In this document: piece by piece, positions 17,993 through 27,008 of the stretch
Position numbering within the stretch: position 1 is the first letter of the stretch
How the letters are laid out: the number at the start of each line of letters is the position of its first letter
Source of the DNA: Pelagibacterales bacterium SAG-MED37
Lineage (GTDB): Bacteria > Pseudomonadota > Alphaproteobacteria > Pelagibacterales > Pelagibacteraceae
NCBI GenBank assembly: GCA_014653605.1
Contig: JACWEG010000008.1
Location: 1 to 40,288, forward strand
Length of the DNA: 40,288 bases
Direction: 5' to 3'
Translations under genes and position numbers: made by a program
The notes under the pieces: model-generated
Told to the model about the DNA's origin: nothing
The model's database searches: none
The model's input: only the letters and a program-made list of their open reading frames with translations

Positions 17993-19411
17993 ATGAACAG
18001 TACATACACAAATAAAAATTTCAGCAATTCAAAAGTCGGAACTTTTGACTGGTTAAGAGTCCAGACTGAAATGAAAAATAAATTAGGGGCTGATATCTAC
18101 GAAAGTTGGCTTAAAAAAATAAGTTTTGAGGAAGAAATAAATAATTATATACTTTTATCAGTTCCTACCAGATTTATCCGTGATTGGATTACTTCAAGAT
18201 ACCTAGACCAAATCTTAAAAATTATTAAAGATCACAAAAAAGATATAATTCGAATTGAATTTAAAATTGTTGAAAAAAATAATGAAAATATAAGTAATAA
18301 TCAAAATACTAGATCTTTAGAAAATAAAGAAAATGTATCTTTTATAAAAGACTCATATCTTCAATATAATCGTATAGATCCAAATAAAAAATTTGAAAAT
18401 TTTATTACTGGATCGAGTAATAATCTTGCTTATGAAGCTTCAATAAAAGTTTCAGAAAATATTTCTCATTATAACCCACTGTATATCTATGGTGGTGTTG
18501 GGATGGGGAAGACGCATCTTTTAAATTCAATAGGCCTAGAATTAAAAAAAAATAATAAAGTGATGTTTATTTCAGCAGAACGTTTTATGTATCAATTTGT
18601 TAAATCTATTAAATCAAATGATATGGTTAAATTTAAAGAGTATTTTAGAAATACTGACATTTTATTAATAGATGATATTCAATTTATGAATGGTAAAGAG
18701 GCAATGCAAGAAGAATTCTTTCATACCTTTAATGCTTTGTTAGATAAGGGATCTCAAATTATTGTTTCTGCAGATAGATCCCCAAATAAATTATCCAGAA
18801 TACAAGAAAGAATTAAATCTAGATTTTCAGGGGGATTAGTTGTTGATATTCAAAAACCAGATTATGAACTAAGAAAAAAAATTGTTGAAAATAAAATTAA
18901 AGAATTAAATACTTTATATGCTGAACAATTTAAGTTATCCCAAGAAATTACTGATTTTATCAGTTCAGAAATAACAACCAGTGTAAGAGAATTAGTTGGA
19001 GCGATTAATCGAGTAGTATCGTTTTCAAGAATTTATAAAAAATTACCAAATCTTGCTGAAACGAAAGTGGTACTAAAAGATCTACTAAATTTATATGAGA
19101 ATAAGGTAACCATCGATCAAATTCAAACTGTTGTATGTAAATTTTTTAAGATTAGTAAAAATGAAATGTTATCTTCAAGAAGATCAAGATATTTAGTAAG
19201 ACCAAGACAGACAGCTATATATTTAACAAAAATCTTAACTTCAAAATCTTTGCCTGAAATTGGAAGAGAGTTCTCAAACAGAGATCATACAACCATAATA
19301 CATTCTGTTAAAACTATTGAAAAATTAAAAGTTAAAGATCAAGATATGGTTGATAATATAAACAAACTCAAAAACCAAATATTGTATAATAACGCAGAAA
19401 ATGAAATTTAA
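17993..19411 (+). CDS. dnaA: Chromosomal replication initiator DnaA
   Basis: DnaA opens the replication origin. The 472-residue product has domain I (about residues 17-85), a variable Asn-rich linker, the AAA+ domain III with Walker A GGVGMGKTH and Walker B ILLIDDIQF, and the C-terminal DNA-binding domain IV ending with the signature GREFSNRDHTTIIHSV. It overlaps dnaN by 11 bases. The long upstream gap is the largest non-coding stretch in the window and is its likely control region. Confidence 0.97.
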   Translation: MNSTYTNKNFSNSKVGTFDWLRVQTEMKNKLGADIYESWLKKISFEEEINNYILLSVPTRFIRDWITSRYLDQILKIIKDHKKDIIRIEFKIVEKNNENISNNQNTRSLENKENVSFIKDSYLQYNRIDPNKKFENFITGSSNNLAYEASIKVSENISHYNPLYIYGGVGMGKTHLLNSIGLELKKNNKVMFISAERFMYQFVKSIKSNDMVKFKEYFRNTDILLIDDIQFMNGKEAMQEEFFHTFNALLDKGSQIIVSADRSPNKLSRIQERIKSRFSGGLVVDIQKPDYELRKKIVENKIKELNTLYAEQFKLSQEITDFISSEITTSVRELVGAINRVVSFSRIYKKLPNLAETKVVLKDLLNLYENKVTIDQIQTVVCKFFKISKNEMLSSRRSRYLVRPRQTAIYLTKILTSKSLPEIGREFSNRDHTTIIHSVKTIEKLKVKDQDMVDNINKLKNQILYNNAENEI

Positions 19412-20513
19412 CCTTAACCAACAAGATTTACAACAAGCCCTAAATTACTGCCAAGGAGTGATAGAAAAAAGAAGTACTCTTCCAATATTATCAAATATTT
19501 TATTAAATGCAGAAAAATCAAAACTTACTATTACAGCAACTGATTTAGATTTAATTTTTATACACCAAATAAATAACGTTGAAGTTTTCGAAGAAGGTAA
19601 AATCACAACAACATCTGCAATTATGTATGATATTGTGAGGAAATTTTCTTCTGGAAAAAAAATAAATTTAACTTTAACAGACATAAGTAAATTACATCTA
19701 GAGTCTGAAAAATCTGTTTTTAACCTCAACTGTATAAGTGCTTCAGAATTTCCATTAACAGATGAAAACTTTAATCAAAATGAATTTTCACTTAAATCAA
19801 AAAGTCTTTTAAAATTATTAAATAAGTGTAAGTTTTCTGTTTCAAATGACGAAACAAGACATTACTTAAGTGGCATCTATTTTCATCAAACAGAATTTGA
19901 AAATAAAAATTATCTCACAGCTGTTGCCACAGACAGTCATAGGATGTCTATCTCAAAAATAAGATTAGATCAAAAAATAGACTTTGATCCTATAATTTTG
20001 CCAAAGAAAACTATTTTTCAATTATGTTCATTATTAGAAAATTATGAAGGTGATGTAAAAATTTCAAATATAAAATCTAAAATAAAGTTTGAATTGAATA
20101 ATAGCATCTTGATTTCAAAATTAATTGATGGAAAGTTTCCAAATTACATTCAGGTAATACCAAAAAATAATCAAAAAAAATTAGAAATAGATCTTAAGCT
20201 TTTTTTAGACTCTGTTGACCGAGTTGCTTCTGTATCGCTTGATAAAAAGGATGGTGTAAAATTTAATTTAGCTAAAGACACTTTAAACTTGTCTGTAAAT
20301 AATACTAACAGTGGAGATGGAAAAGAATTACTTTCTGTAAAATTTGATAACGAATTAGAAATCAGTTTTAATTCGAGGTATTTGTTAGATGTAGCATCTC
20401 AACTTGATGGAAGTAAAATAGAGTTATTTTTTAATGATACTGGATCTCCAGTATTAATAAAGGATCCAGGTGACTTTGACAGCATTTTTGTAGTAATGCC
20501 CATGAAGGGTTAA
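19401..20513 (+). CDS. dnaN: DNA polymerase III sliding clamp (beta subunit)
   Basis: DnaN is the ring that tethers the replicative polymerase. The 370-residue product has the three repeated clamp domains: an N-terminal RSTLPILSNILL segment, a central YLSGIYFH...VATDSHRMS block and a C-terminal FNSRYLLDVAS...VLIKDP...VVMPMKG end, all typical. It starts within dnaA (11-base overlap). Its stop overlaps the convergent plsC stop in the shared tetranucleotide TTAA. Confidence 0.97.
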   Translation: MKFNLNQQDLQQALNYCQGVIEKRSTLPILSNILLNAEKSKLTITATDLDLIFIHQINNVEVFEEGKITTTSAIMYDIVRKFSSGKKINLTLTDISKLHLESEKSVFNLNCISASEFPLTDENFNQNEFSLKSKSLLKLLNKCKFSVSNDETRHYLSGIYFHQTEFENKNYLTAVATDSHRMSISKIRLDQKIDFDPIILPKKTIFQLCSLLENYEGDVKISNIKSKIKFELNNSILISKLIDGKFPNYIQVIPKNNQKKLEIDLKLFLDSVDRVASVSLDKKDGVKFNLAKDTLNLSVNNTNSGDGKELLSVKFDNELEISFNSRYLLDVASQLDGSKIELFFNDTGSPVLIKDPGDFDSIFVVMPMKG

Positions 20514-21211
20514 TTCAATAAATTTAATTCTGAATAGATATCATTTTCCAGAACTTTCATAAATTCTTCCTTAGAATACTTAGGCTCTATAGGTTTTAAG
20601 ATTGAAATAGTTATATTTTTGTTTGAATGTTTTAATCCCTTTTTGGGCCAAACGTAACCAGAATTAATAGCAACAGGTTGGCAAGTAATTTTTAATTCTT
20701 CATAAATTCTTGAAGCACCTTTTTTAAAGGGTGGTCTCTCGTCTGGCAAAACTCTTGTTCCTTGTGGAAATATTATAAGTGGTTGATTTGAATTTGAAAT
20801 TTTTTTTGATATATCTTCAAAAAATCCTAAATTATCCTTAGTAATTTTATCTCTTTGAATAGAAATTGATCCAATTTTTTTTAAATACCATCCGAATACA
20901 GGTATAAGAAGCAATTCCTTTTTCAAAATAAATATCGGTGAATTAAAAATAGTTTGTAAATAAAAAGTTTCAAACATAGATTGATGAGAAGCTGCTATAA
21001 AAAACTTCTTATTTGTAATCATATTTTCTTTTCCTTTAATAGTAATATTAGTAGATAAAAAAAATTTTAAACAAAAACCAGTCCAATGCCCCATCAATCT
21101 TCCACCAATCAGCACTATTTTTTTTGGTAAAAAAAATGCAGGTAAAAAAATTAGTGAAATAATTATTATTCCTAAGAAAAAGAAAATTGAAAAAATTATA
21201 TTTCTAATCAT
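20510..21211 (-). CDS. plsC: 1-acyl-sn-glycerol-3-phosphate acyltransferase
   Basis: PlsC acylates lysophosphatidate to phosphatidate in the inner membrane. The 233-residue product has a hydrophobic N-terminal helix (about residues 5-27), the acyltransferase motif I as SHQSMFE (His76...Glu81, so HX4E rather than the usual HX4D) and motif III FPQGTR in place of FPEGTR. Its stop overlaps dnaN (TTAA). It starts 10 bases after lysA ends and is likely cotranscribed with argH-lptM-lysA. Confidence 0.9.
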   Translation of the reverse strand: MIRNIIFSIFFFLGIIIISLIFLPAFFLPKKIVLIGGRLMGHWTGFCLKFFLSTNITIKGKENMITNKKFFIAASHQSMFETFYLQTIFNSPIFILKKELLLIPVFGWYLKKIGSISIQRDKITKDNLGFFEDISKKISNSNQPLIIFPQGTRVLPDERPPFKKGASRIYEELKITCQPVAINSGYVWPKKGLKHSNKNITISILKPIEPKYSKEEFMKVLENDIYSELNLLN

Positions 21212-21221
21212 TTTTTAAAAG

Positions 21222-22436
21222 CTACATCAAATCTTTGTGCTTTTGTCTTTTTCTAATTATTTTAATTTTTGATCCTTTTACTAACAACTCTATTGGTTTA
21301 GGCCTTAGATTATAATTTGAGCTCAAAGACATTCCATATGCCCCTACATCACAGATAACGATAAAATCATTTTCTTCAAGCTCTTGAAAACTTTTTAAAG
21401 TAGTAAATTTATCAGTACTCTCACAAATTGGCCCTACAATCTCATAAGTTTTTTTTGAATTTGTACTTTTTTTGATAGAAGGTAACATCTTATGTGAAGC
21501 ACCATATAATGCTGGTCTCATGAAATCATTCATAGCAGCATTAATAATGACAAAATTTTTTCTTCCACTTTTTTTTATATAAATTACTTTTGAAACTAGA
21601 GTGCCAGTATTACCTATAATTGATCTACCAGGTTCAAATATAATTTTTGATTTGTTATTTTTTAAAAATTTTTTTATAGCAATATTATATCTTTTGTAGT
21701 TAAGTTTTTTATCGTTATTATCATAGGAAATTCCCATTCCTCCACCGAGATCTATAAATTCAAATTTATGATTAACTTTATTTATAATTTTACCAAGAAT
21801 TCTAAGCATTTTTTCATATGGTCTATGATCTAAAATTTGACTTCCAATATGAACACTTAAACATTTAAGGATTATATTTTTAGAGTCTTTACAATATTTA
21901 ACTAGCTCACAAAAAGTTTTTTCGTTAACACCAAATTTATTTTCTTTTTTTCCAGTTGAAATCTGTTTCAAAGTTTTTGCGTCTGTATTAGGATTTAATC
22001 TTATACCAACATGAACTTTTTTCTTTTTTGATTTTGCTATTCTTTCAATTTCTTTAATTTCACTTTCAGATTCTGCATTTATTAATAGTATATTTTTATC
22101 AATTGCATAGGCTATTTCATTTGATGTTTTGCCCACTCCAGAAAAAACAATTTTTTTGGGCTTTATACCTGCTTTAATGGCTATCATTAATTCACCAATT
22201 GATACAACATCCGCTCCGAGACCAAATTTGCTAATTTCCTTAATCAAATTAACATTTGTATTAGATTTGACTGAAAAACATATTAATGGAGAAAAAGATT
22301 TAAAATTTTTCTTAAAATTTTCAATATTTTCTTTTAATTGTCTGTAGGAATAACAATAAGTTGGAGTTTTATATCTTTGAGCAATATTTTCTATAGCAAC
22401 TTTTTCAATTGAAAGCTTTTTATTAATGTATTTCAT
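21222..22436 (-). CDS. lysA: Diaminopimelate decarboxylase
   Basis: LysA is the PLP enzyme that converts meso-diaminopimelate to lysine. The 404-residue product is an alanine-racemase-like barrel plus beta domain. The PLP Lys is Lys57 in CFSVKSNTN; other family features are the Gly loop DLGGGMGISY, EPGRSIIGNTG, and GPICESTDKF with the active-site Cys contributed to the partner subunit. Its ATG shares a base with the stop of the upstream lipoprotein gene. The argH-lipoprotein-lysA order is common in alphaproteobacteria. Confidence 0.97.
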   Translation of the reverse strand: MKYINKKLSIEKVAIENIAQRYKTPTYCYSYRQLKENIENFKKNFKSFSPLICFSVKSNTNVNLIKEISKFGLGADVVSIGELMIAIKAGIKPKKIVFSGVGKTSNEIAYAIDKNILLINAESESEIKEIERIAKSKKKKVHVGIRLNPNTDAKTLKQISTGKKENKFGVNEKTFCELVKYCKDSKNIILKCLSVHIGSQILDHRPYEKMLRILGKIINKVNHKFEFIDLGGGMGISYDNNDKKLNYKRYNIAIKKFLKNNKSKIIFEPGRSIIGNTGTLVSKVIYIKKSGRKNFVIINAAMNDFMRPALYGASHKMLPSIKKSTNSKKTYEIVGPICESTDKFTTLKSFQELEENDFIVICDVGAYGMSLSSNYNLRPKPIELLVKGSKIKIIRKRQKHKDLM

Positions 22437-22567
22437 TATGCTTTATTTTTAAGAAATATTTGCAGATCAGTTTTTTTTTCATGATCTTTGTATACAGGGT
22501 CCCCCTTTTTTCCACATGAAACTATTAAGCAACTTAGAGCTAAAAAGAAAAAAAATTTTTTAATCAT
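22436..22567 (-). CDS. lptM: LptM-like small lipoprotein
   Basis: This 43-residue frame fills the gap between argH and lysA. It has a lipoprotein signal: Lys-rich start, a Phe/Leu core and the lipobox IVSC with Cys18, immediately followed by GKKGDP. That CGxKG(D/P)xxxP-type start is the LptM (YifL) signature; LptM assists maturation of the LptD outer-membrane LPS translocon in E. coli. Its ATG overlaps the argH stop (ATGA) and its stop overlaps the lysA ATG (TAATG), so translation is coupled on both sides. The family call rests on the short motif and the position. Confidence 0.8.
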   Translation of the reverse strand: MIKKFFFFLALSCLIVSCGKKGDPVYKDHEKKTDLQIFLKNKA

Positions 22568-23955
22568 TTCGTTTTTTTATACTTCATTATCATTTTTTTA
22601 ATATTATCAAAAGATGTTCCTCCATAAGATCTTTTAGAATTAACAGAATTCTTTAAATCAAACACTTTTAAAACATCATCTTTAAGCCCAGGTATAATTT
22701 TTTTCATTTCATCTAAACTTAATTCATTAAGATTTTTTCTCTTCTTTTCTGCCAGATTTACTATTCCTGCTGTCTTTTGATAAGCTTTTCTAAAAGACAT
22801 GGAGTGATTTCTAACAAGATAATCTGCTAAGTCTGTCGCTGTAATGTAACCGTTGTTTGCAAGTTTAAGCATTTGTTCTTTGTTTGGTCTCAAGTTCTTT
22901 ATAACTTCCTCAAAAATTTTTAAGCAACCAACTAAAGTATCATAGGATTTAAAAACTATTTCTTTATCATCTTGAAGATCTTTAAAATATGATAATGGTA
23001 ATCCTTTCAAAATTGTTAGCATAGAAAATAAATTTCCATAAGTACTACCTGATTTTCCTCTTAAGAATTCTAAAAGGTCTGGATTTTTTTTTTGAGGCAT
23101 AATTGATGAGCCAGTAACAACTTTGTCTGATAAATTTATTAAGTTGTAAGCATCAGAATTCCAAATAATAAGTTCCTCTGCAATTCTAGAAATATGCATT
23201 GAGCAAACTGACACACTGTAAAGAAAATCCAAAACAAAATCTCTGTCAGAAACAGTGTCAATTGAATTGTTGGTTGGTTTATTAAATCCTAATTTTTTTG
23301 TAGTATAGTATCTGTCAATATTAAATGATGTTCCAGTAAGTGCAGCCACACCTAAAGGATTTTCATTTAAATTATCTAGATTGTTATTAAATCTTTTTTT
23401 ATCACGGTTAAACATTTCTACATATGCCATAATGTAATGTGCAAAAGAAATTGCTTGTGCATTTTTGAGATGTGTAAAACCTGGCATTATAGTGTAAATA
23501 TTTTTTTCAGCTAATTTAAGTGAAGTTTTAATTAATGAATTCAATTTTGAGTTTATTTCTTTATTTGCTGATTTAATCCATATTTTAAAGTCAGCTATAA
23601 CTTGATCATTTCTCGATCGGGCTGTGTGCACATATCCCGCTTCATCACCAATGATTTGAAAAAGTCTTTTTTCAATATTCATATGAATATCTTCATATTT
23701 TTTATTAAATTCTAATTTATTTTTTGAGATTTCTTTTTCTATTTTATTAAGTCCATAAATAATTTTATTTTTAATTTTAAAAGTTATTATTTTTTGTTTA
23801 AACAACATCTCTACATGAGCAATGGATACCGCTATGTCTTCCTTATAAAGTCTCTTGTCAATGTTTATAGAGCTTCCAATTTTTTGAAAAAGATTAGATG
23901 TATTATCTTTAATTCTAGTGCCCCATATTGCCTGGTTGTTTTTATTTTTTACCAT
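22564..23955 (-). CDS. argH: Argininosuccinate lyase
   Basis: ArgH splits argininosuccinate into arginine and fumarate. The 463-residue product has the superfamily signature GSSIMPQKKNPD, the HTARSRNDQV segment and TGFTHLKNAQ (usually THLQ.AQ). It is the first gene of the minus-strand argH-lptM-lysA-plsC run and is divergent from the TlpA-like gene over 24 bases. It starts MVKNKNNQAIWGTR, a normal N-terminus for the family. Confidence 0.97.
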   Translation of the reverse strand: MVKNKNNQAIWGTRIKDNTSNLFQKIGSSINIDKRLYKEDIAVSIAHVEMLFKQKIITFKIKNKIIYGLNKIEKEISKNKLEFNKKYEDIHMNIEKRLFQIIGDEAGYVHTARSRNDQVIADFKIWIKSANKEINSKLNSLIKTSLKLAEKNIYTIMPGFTHLKNAQAISFAHYIMAYVEMFNRDKKRFNNNLDNLNENPLGVAALTGTSFNIDRYYTTKKLGFNKPTNNSIDTVSDRDFVLDFLYSVSVCSMHISRIAEELIIWNSDAYNLINLSDKVVTGSSIMPQKKNPDLLEFLRGKSGSTYGNLFSMLTILKGLPLSYFKDLQDDKEIVFKSYDTLVGCLKIFEEVIKNLRPNKEQMLKLANNGYITATDLADYLVRNHSMSFRKAYQKTAGIVNLAEKKRKNLNELSLDEMKKIIPGLKDDVLKVFDLKNSVNSKRSYGGTSFDNIKKMIMKYKKTK

Positions 23956-23979
23956 GATAATTAATTATACCTGTTTAAC

Positions 23980-24489
23980 ATGAGATTTTTAATAATTTTA
24001 ATTTTTTTAATATCTAATTCGTTTGCTATTGAGGCATCTGATATAAAAAATCTCGTTATAAATAAAGATTTAAAAAAATATGAAGATTTAACGTTTTTGG
24101 ATGATCAGAATAAACAAGTAGACTTAAATAATTATAAAGGAAATTTGATCTTATTGAATTTTTGGGCAACTTGGTGTGCTCCTTGCAAAGAAGAAATGCC
24201 CTCTTTAGATTTACTACAAAAACACGAAAATTTAGATAAATTAAAAATTTTTCCAATAAATGTTGGACAAGATAATTTTGAAAACTCATTAAAATTTTTT
24301 GAAGATTTAAAAATAAAAAATTTAAAGATTTATTTTGATCCACCTATAACTTTGGCCAAAAAATTTGGCTTAAGAGGAATACCAACTTCAATTATATTAA
24401 ATAAGGATGGATTAGAGTTTGCCAGAATAATTGGATCTATAGATTTTAATGATCAAAAGTTTATTGATTGGTTAGCAAATTATAATTAA
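23980..24489 (+). CDS. TlpA/ResA-like periplasmic thioredoxin
   Basis: The 169-residue product starts with a signal peptide (MRFLIILIFLISNSFA). A thioredoxin fold follows, with active site WCAPC (Cys66 and Cys69) in NFWATWCAPCKEEMPSL and the cis-Pro segment LRGIPTSIIL. It is probably a membrane-side or periplasmic thiol reductase, for example in cytochrome c maturation. It is convergent with the HIG1 gene, sharing the TTAA that holds both stop codons. Many alphaproteobacteria have tlpA next to argH, which matches here. Confidence 0.9.
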   Translation: MRFLIILIFLISNSFAIEASDIKNLVINKDLKKYEDLTFLDDQNKQVDLNNYKGNLILLNFWATWCAPCKEEMPSLDLLQKHENLDKLKIFPINVGQDNFENSLKFFEDLKIKNLKIYFDPPITLAKKFGLRGIPTSIILNKDGLEFARIIGSIDFNDQKFIDWLANYN

Positions 24490-24689
24490 TTTTTGAAAAA
24501 ATAAGCAAAACAAACTAAGATTATTATTGCAATAAATTGTAGTAAAACTCTTAATTGCATTAGTTTGTTGGAATATTTTTTACTTGTTTCCCCACCTTTA
24601 AACAAAGTGCCAATACCTAGAATTAAAACTATTCCAACTGCAATTAAAAATGTTATAGATAAAATTTTTACAATTGTTCCAGTAATCAT
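24486..24689 (-). CDS. HIG1-domain twin-transmembrane protein
   Basis: The 67-residue product has two membrane helices (about 5-28 and 47-65) separated by a charged loop with the family pattern FKGGETSKKYSNKLMQLRVLLQ, as in bacterial HIG1_N proteins. Mitochondrial relatives assist cytochrome oxidase assembly; the bacterial role is not settled. The frame is open further upstream to an ATG at 24767, but the ATG at 24689 gives the family's normal N-terminus and avoids overlapping the divergent esterase. Confidence 0.85.
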   Translation of the reverse strand: MITGTIVKILSITFLIAVGIVLILGIGTLFKGGETSKKYSNKLMQLRVLLQFIAIIILVCFAYFFKN

Positions 24690-24738
24690 AATAGTATTGT
24701 AGGGTATTTTAAAAATAAAAAAACATAATTCATAAAGT

Positions 24739-25389
24739 ATGACATTCTGCCTAGATACAACAATCATAAAGCCGGAGAATAATGTTGAAATTAAAAATGC
24801 TATTATTTTACTACATGGTTATGGAGGAGATGGTAAAGATATAAGTGTATTATCATTGAATTGGAGAAGACATTTGCCAAATACAGTTTTTATTTGTCCT
24901 AATGGTCACGAGAGGTGTGATATAAATCCATCTGGTTACCAATGGTTTGATTTATCGAATGAAGATCCAAAATATATTTTGACCCAATCTCAAAGAGCTG
25001 AAAAAAAATTGAGTCAGTTCATTGATGAAGTTAAAAAAGAATATAATATAGATAATGATAAAATTTGCTTATCTGGTTTTAGTCAGGGATGTATGATGTC
25101 TATAAATTTGGGATTGACGGCTGAAAAAGAATACAATTGTATTGTAGGTTTTTCTGGTAAAATAATTGATCAAGAAGATTTAAAATTAAGAAAAAAGGTC
25201 GCAACAAGAACACTGTTAATTCATGGGGATGTAGATCAGGTCGTAATGCCTAATTTTTTATTAGAAGCAAAAGATTTTTTTATTAGAAACGACATAGAAA
25301 TTGAAACACATTTAATAAAAGGTTGTGATCATAATATTCCTATAGAAGCTTCAAGTATAGCATTAAATTATATCTTAAAAAAATTTTAA
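24739..25389 (+). CDS. Phospholipase/carboxylesterase family hydrolase
   Basis: The 216-residue alpha/beta hydrolase has the oxyanion region LLHGYGGDG, the nucleophile elbow GFSQG (Ser115), the acid Asp in LLIHGDVDQVV and the catalytic His in CDHNIP. This is the Abhydrolase_2 (acyl-protein thioesterase-like) family. No signal peptide, so it is cytoplasmic. The natural substrate cannot be told. It is divergent from the HIG1 gene. Confidence 0.9.
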   Translation: MTFCLDTTIIKPENNVEIKNAIILLHGYGGDGKDISVLSLNWRRHLPNTVFICPNGHERCDINPSGYQWFDLSNEDPKYILTQSQRAEKKLSQFIDEVKKEYNIDNDKICLSGFSQGCMMSINLGLTAEKEYNCIVGFSGKIIDQEDLKLRKKVATRTLLIHGDVDQVVMPNFLLEAKDFFIRNDIEIETHLIKGCDHNIPIEASSIALNYILKKF

Positions 25390-25436
25390 TATTCCTAATC
25401 ATTGAAAATTTTTTTTATTTAAGTTAATCTAAAAGT

Positions 25437-26006
25437 ATGAATAATTTTATTGAACAAGATGTATCATTAGAAAAATGTCCGGCATTAGTTTTAAATGCTG
25501 ATTACAGACCATTAAGTTATTATCCTTTATCTTTATGGTCATGGCAAGATACTGTTAAGTCTGTATTTTTAGATAGAGTTATCATTGTAAGTAATTATGA
25601 TAGAGTTGTAAGAAGCCCGTCTTTTAATATGAAATTACCAAGTGTGATTGCACTAAAAGATTATATTGTACCTCAATCCAAACCAAGTTTTACAAGATTT
25701 AACGTTTTTTTAAGAGATAAATTTTCATGTCAGTATTGTGGAAGTAGTGAAGAACTTACATTTGATCATTTATTACCAAGATCAAAAGGTGGTGAAACCC
25801 ATTGGGATAATGTCGTGACAGCTTGTTCAGCATGTAATGTTAGAAAGGGTGGAAAACTACTTAAATCGTCTGGAATGAAACTTCATCAATATCCCTATCA
25901 ACCATCTACTGAAGATTTACATCGAAATGGTAAAAACTTTCCTCCCAATTATCTTCATAAAAGTTGGATGGATTATTTATATTGGGATGTAGAGTTAGAA
26001 GCTTAA
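25437..26006 (+). CDS. HNH endonuclease family protein
   Basis: The 189-residue product has an N-terminal part common to this chromosomal HNH family (VLNADYRPLSYYPLSLWSW) and an HNH domain at about 90-140: CQYC (98-101), TFDHLLPRSKGG with the Asp-His pair (110-111), WDNVVTAC with the Asn, and CSAC (130-133). The two CxxC pairs bind a structural zinc. It is a widespread core gene in alphaproteobacteria, usually not mobile; its function is not established. It ends 2 bases before the convergent coq7. Confidence 0.9.
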   Translation: MNNFIEQDVSLEKCPALVLNADYRPLSYYPLSLWSWQDTVKSVFLDRVIIVSNYDRVVRSPSFNMKLPSVIALKDYIVPQSKPSFTRFNVFLRDKFSCQYCGSSEELTFDHLLPRSKGGETHWDNVVTACSACNVRKGGKLLKSSGMKLHQYPYQPSTEDLHRNGKNFPPNYLHKSWMDYLYWDVELEA

Positions 26007-26008
26007 AT

Positions 26009-26539
26009 TTAAACTTTCTCAGAAATATTAATAGCTATTTTTGAACCAGTTTTAATAATTTTATCCATAATAGAATAGATACCTTTTTTTGTTGCTCCTT
26101 CTTCATAAGCAATATCTTTATGATGCAATTCGTCATCTCTAAATTTAGTAATCTTTTTTTTTAATTCTTTTTCTTCAGGACCTAATTGATTAATTTGACT
26201 TAAATAGTGCTTATCTATAACCTCCTCTACAGAAGCCGTACAAAGCATTGCTGCTTTTTTTCCAAGTAAAGTTGAACCAAAACCAAGTCCCACACCTAAT
26301 AAGTCCCACAAAGGTAAAAATTTAGTTGGTCTGATATTTCTTTTTTTAATTTCTTTTTCAAAAAATTGACAATGTTCTATTTCGTGAACTTTCATTTCCT
26401 CAATTGTCTTTTTTAAATCTTCATTTTTAACAAGAGTATTTAGTGCTAACAACTGACCTTCATAAATTTTTACTGCACCACGTTCTCCAGCATGGTCAAC
26501 TCTTATAAATTCTTCTACTTTGCTACTTGTTTTTTTCAT
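26009..26539 (-). CDS. coq7: Demethoxyubiquinone hydroxylase (Coq7)
   Basis: Coq7 is the di-iron monooxygenase that adds the C6 hydroxyl in ubiquinone synthesis. The 176-residue ferritin-like product has the ligand set: Glu19 in DHAGERGAVKIY, the ExxH in HEIEH (Glu53, His56), a Glu in TASVEEVIDKHY and the second ExxH in DDELHHKD. Length is close to other alphaproteobacterial Coq7. It overlaps dsbB by 17 bases and belongs to a yqaA-dsbB-coq7 run. It complements ubiE and ubiB elsewhere in the window. Confidence 0.95.
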   Translation of the reverse strand: MKKTSSKVEEFIRVDHAGERGAVKIYEGQLLALNTLVKNEDLKKTIEEMKVHEIEHCQFFEKEIKKRNIRPTKFLPLWDLLGVGLGFGSTLLGKKAAMLCTASVEEVIDKHYLSQINQLGPEEKELKKKITKFRDDELHHKDIAYEEGATKKGIYSIMDKIIKTGSKIAINISEKV

Positions 26540-27008
26540 ATGAAATATAAATTTTTGTAAGTAATGTTATTAATATCAAACTTAATATTATATTAATACT
26601 TGTCAGAGATAATCCAAAAATTCTAAATGTCACATCTTTACAACTGACAGACTTTTCCTGTAATTGTTTAAGTATTTCCTCTTTTGAGATAATTTCAGTC
26701 GTATTTTTTAAACCACAAACTGCAGATTCCTTAAATAGACCCTGTTCAATCCCCAAATGGTAGACTGAAATAGCAAAAGAGAAGCAGAATGTGAGTATTA
26801 ATAATAAAATTATAAACTCTTCATTTTTTTTTAATAAATAATTTAAAGTTATTAAGATTATGCTTAATCCATAAGGTATTCTTTCTATCAAGCATAGCTT
26901 ACAAGGCTGATGTCCAAGAACATATTCTATAAAATATGCAGAAATAATTGAAACTAAACTTATTATAAGAATTAATCTTAAATAAAACTCAGTTTTTGAA
27001 TTAGTCAT
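26523..27008 (-). CDS. dsbB: Disulfide bond formation protein DsbB
   Basis: DsbB is the inner-membrane quinone-linked oxidase that recharges DsbA. The 161-residue product has four hydrophobic helices, the first periplasmic pair Cys36-Cys39 in HQPCKLCLIERIPY and the second pair Cys98 and Cys123 in the second loop. It overlaps both neighbours (8 bases with the VTT-domain gene, 17 with coq7). Its electron acceptor, ubiquinone, is the product of the coq7/ubiE pathway. No dsbA is in the window. Confidence 0.93.
   Translation of the reverse strand: MTNSKTEFYLRLILIISLVSIISAYFIEYVLGHQPCKLCLIERIPYGLSIILITLNYLLKKNEEFIILLLILTFCFSFAISVYHLGIEQGLFKESAVCGLKNTTEIISKEEILKQLQEKSVSCKDVTFRIFGLSLTSINIILSLILITLLTKIYISYEKNK

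Noticed and set aside
22437..22563. Lysine riboswitch before lysA
   Set aside because: The 127-base gap is taken up by the LptM-like coding frame, whose stop overlaps the lysA start, leaving no leader.
24056..24343. 95-codon minus-strand ORF within the TlpA-like gene
   Set aside because: Fully antisense to a protein with an intact thioredoxin active site; no motif of its own.
24690..24767. Upstream ATG (24767) for the HIG1 protein
   Set aside because: It adds 26 residues foreign to the family and overlaps the divergent esterase start.
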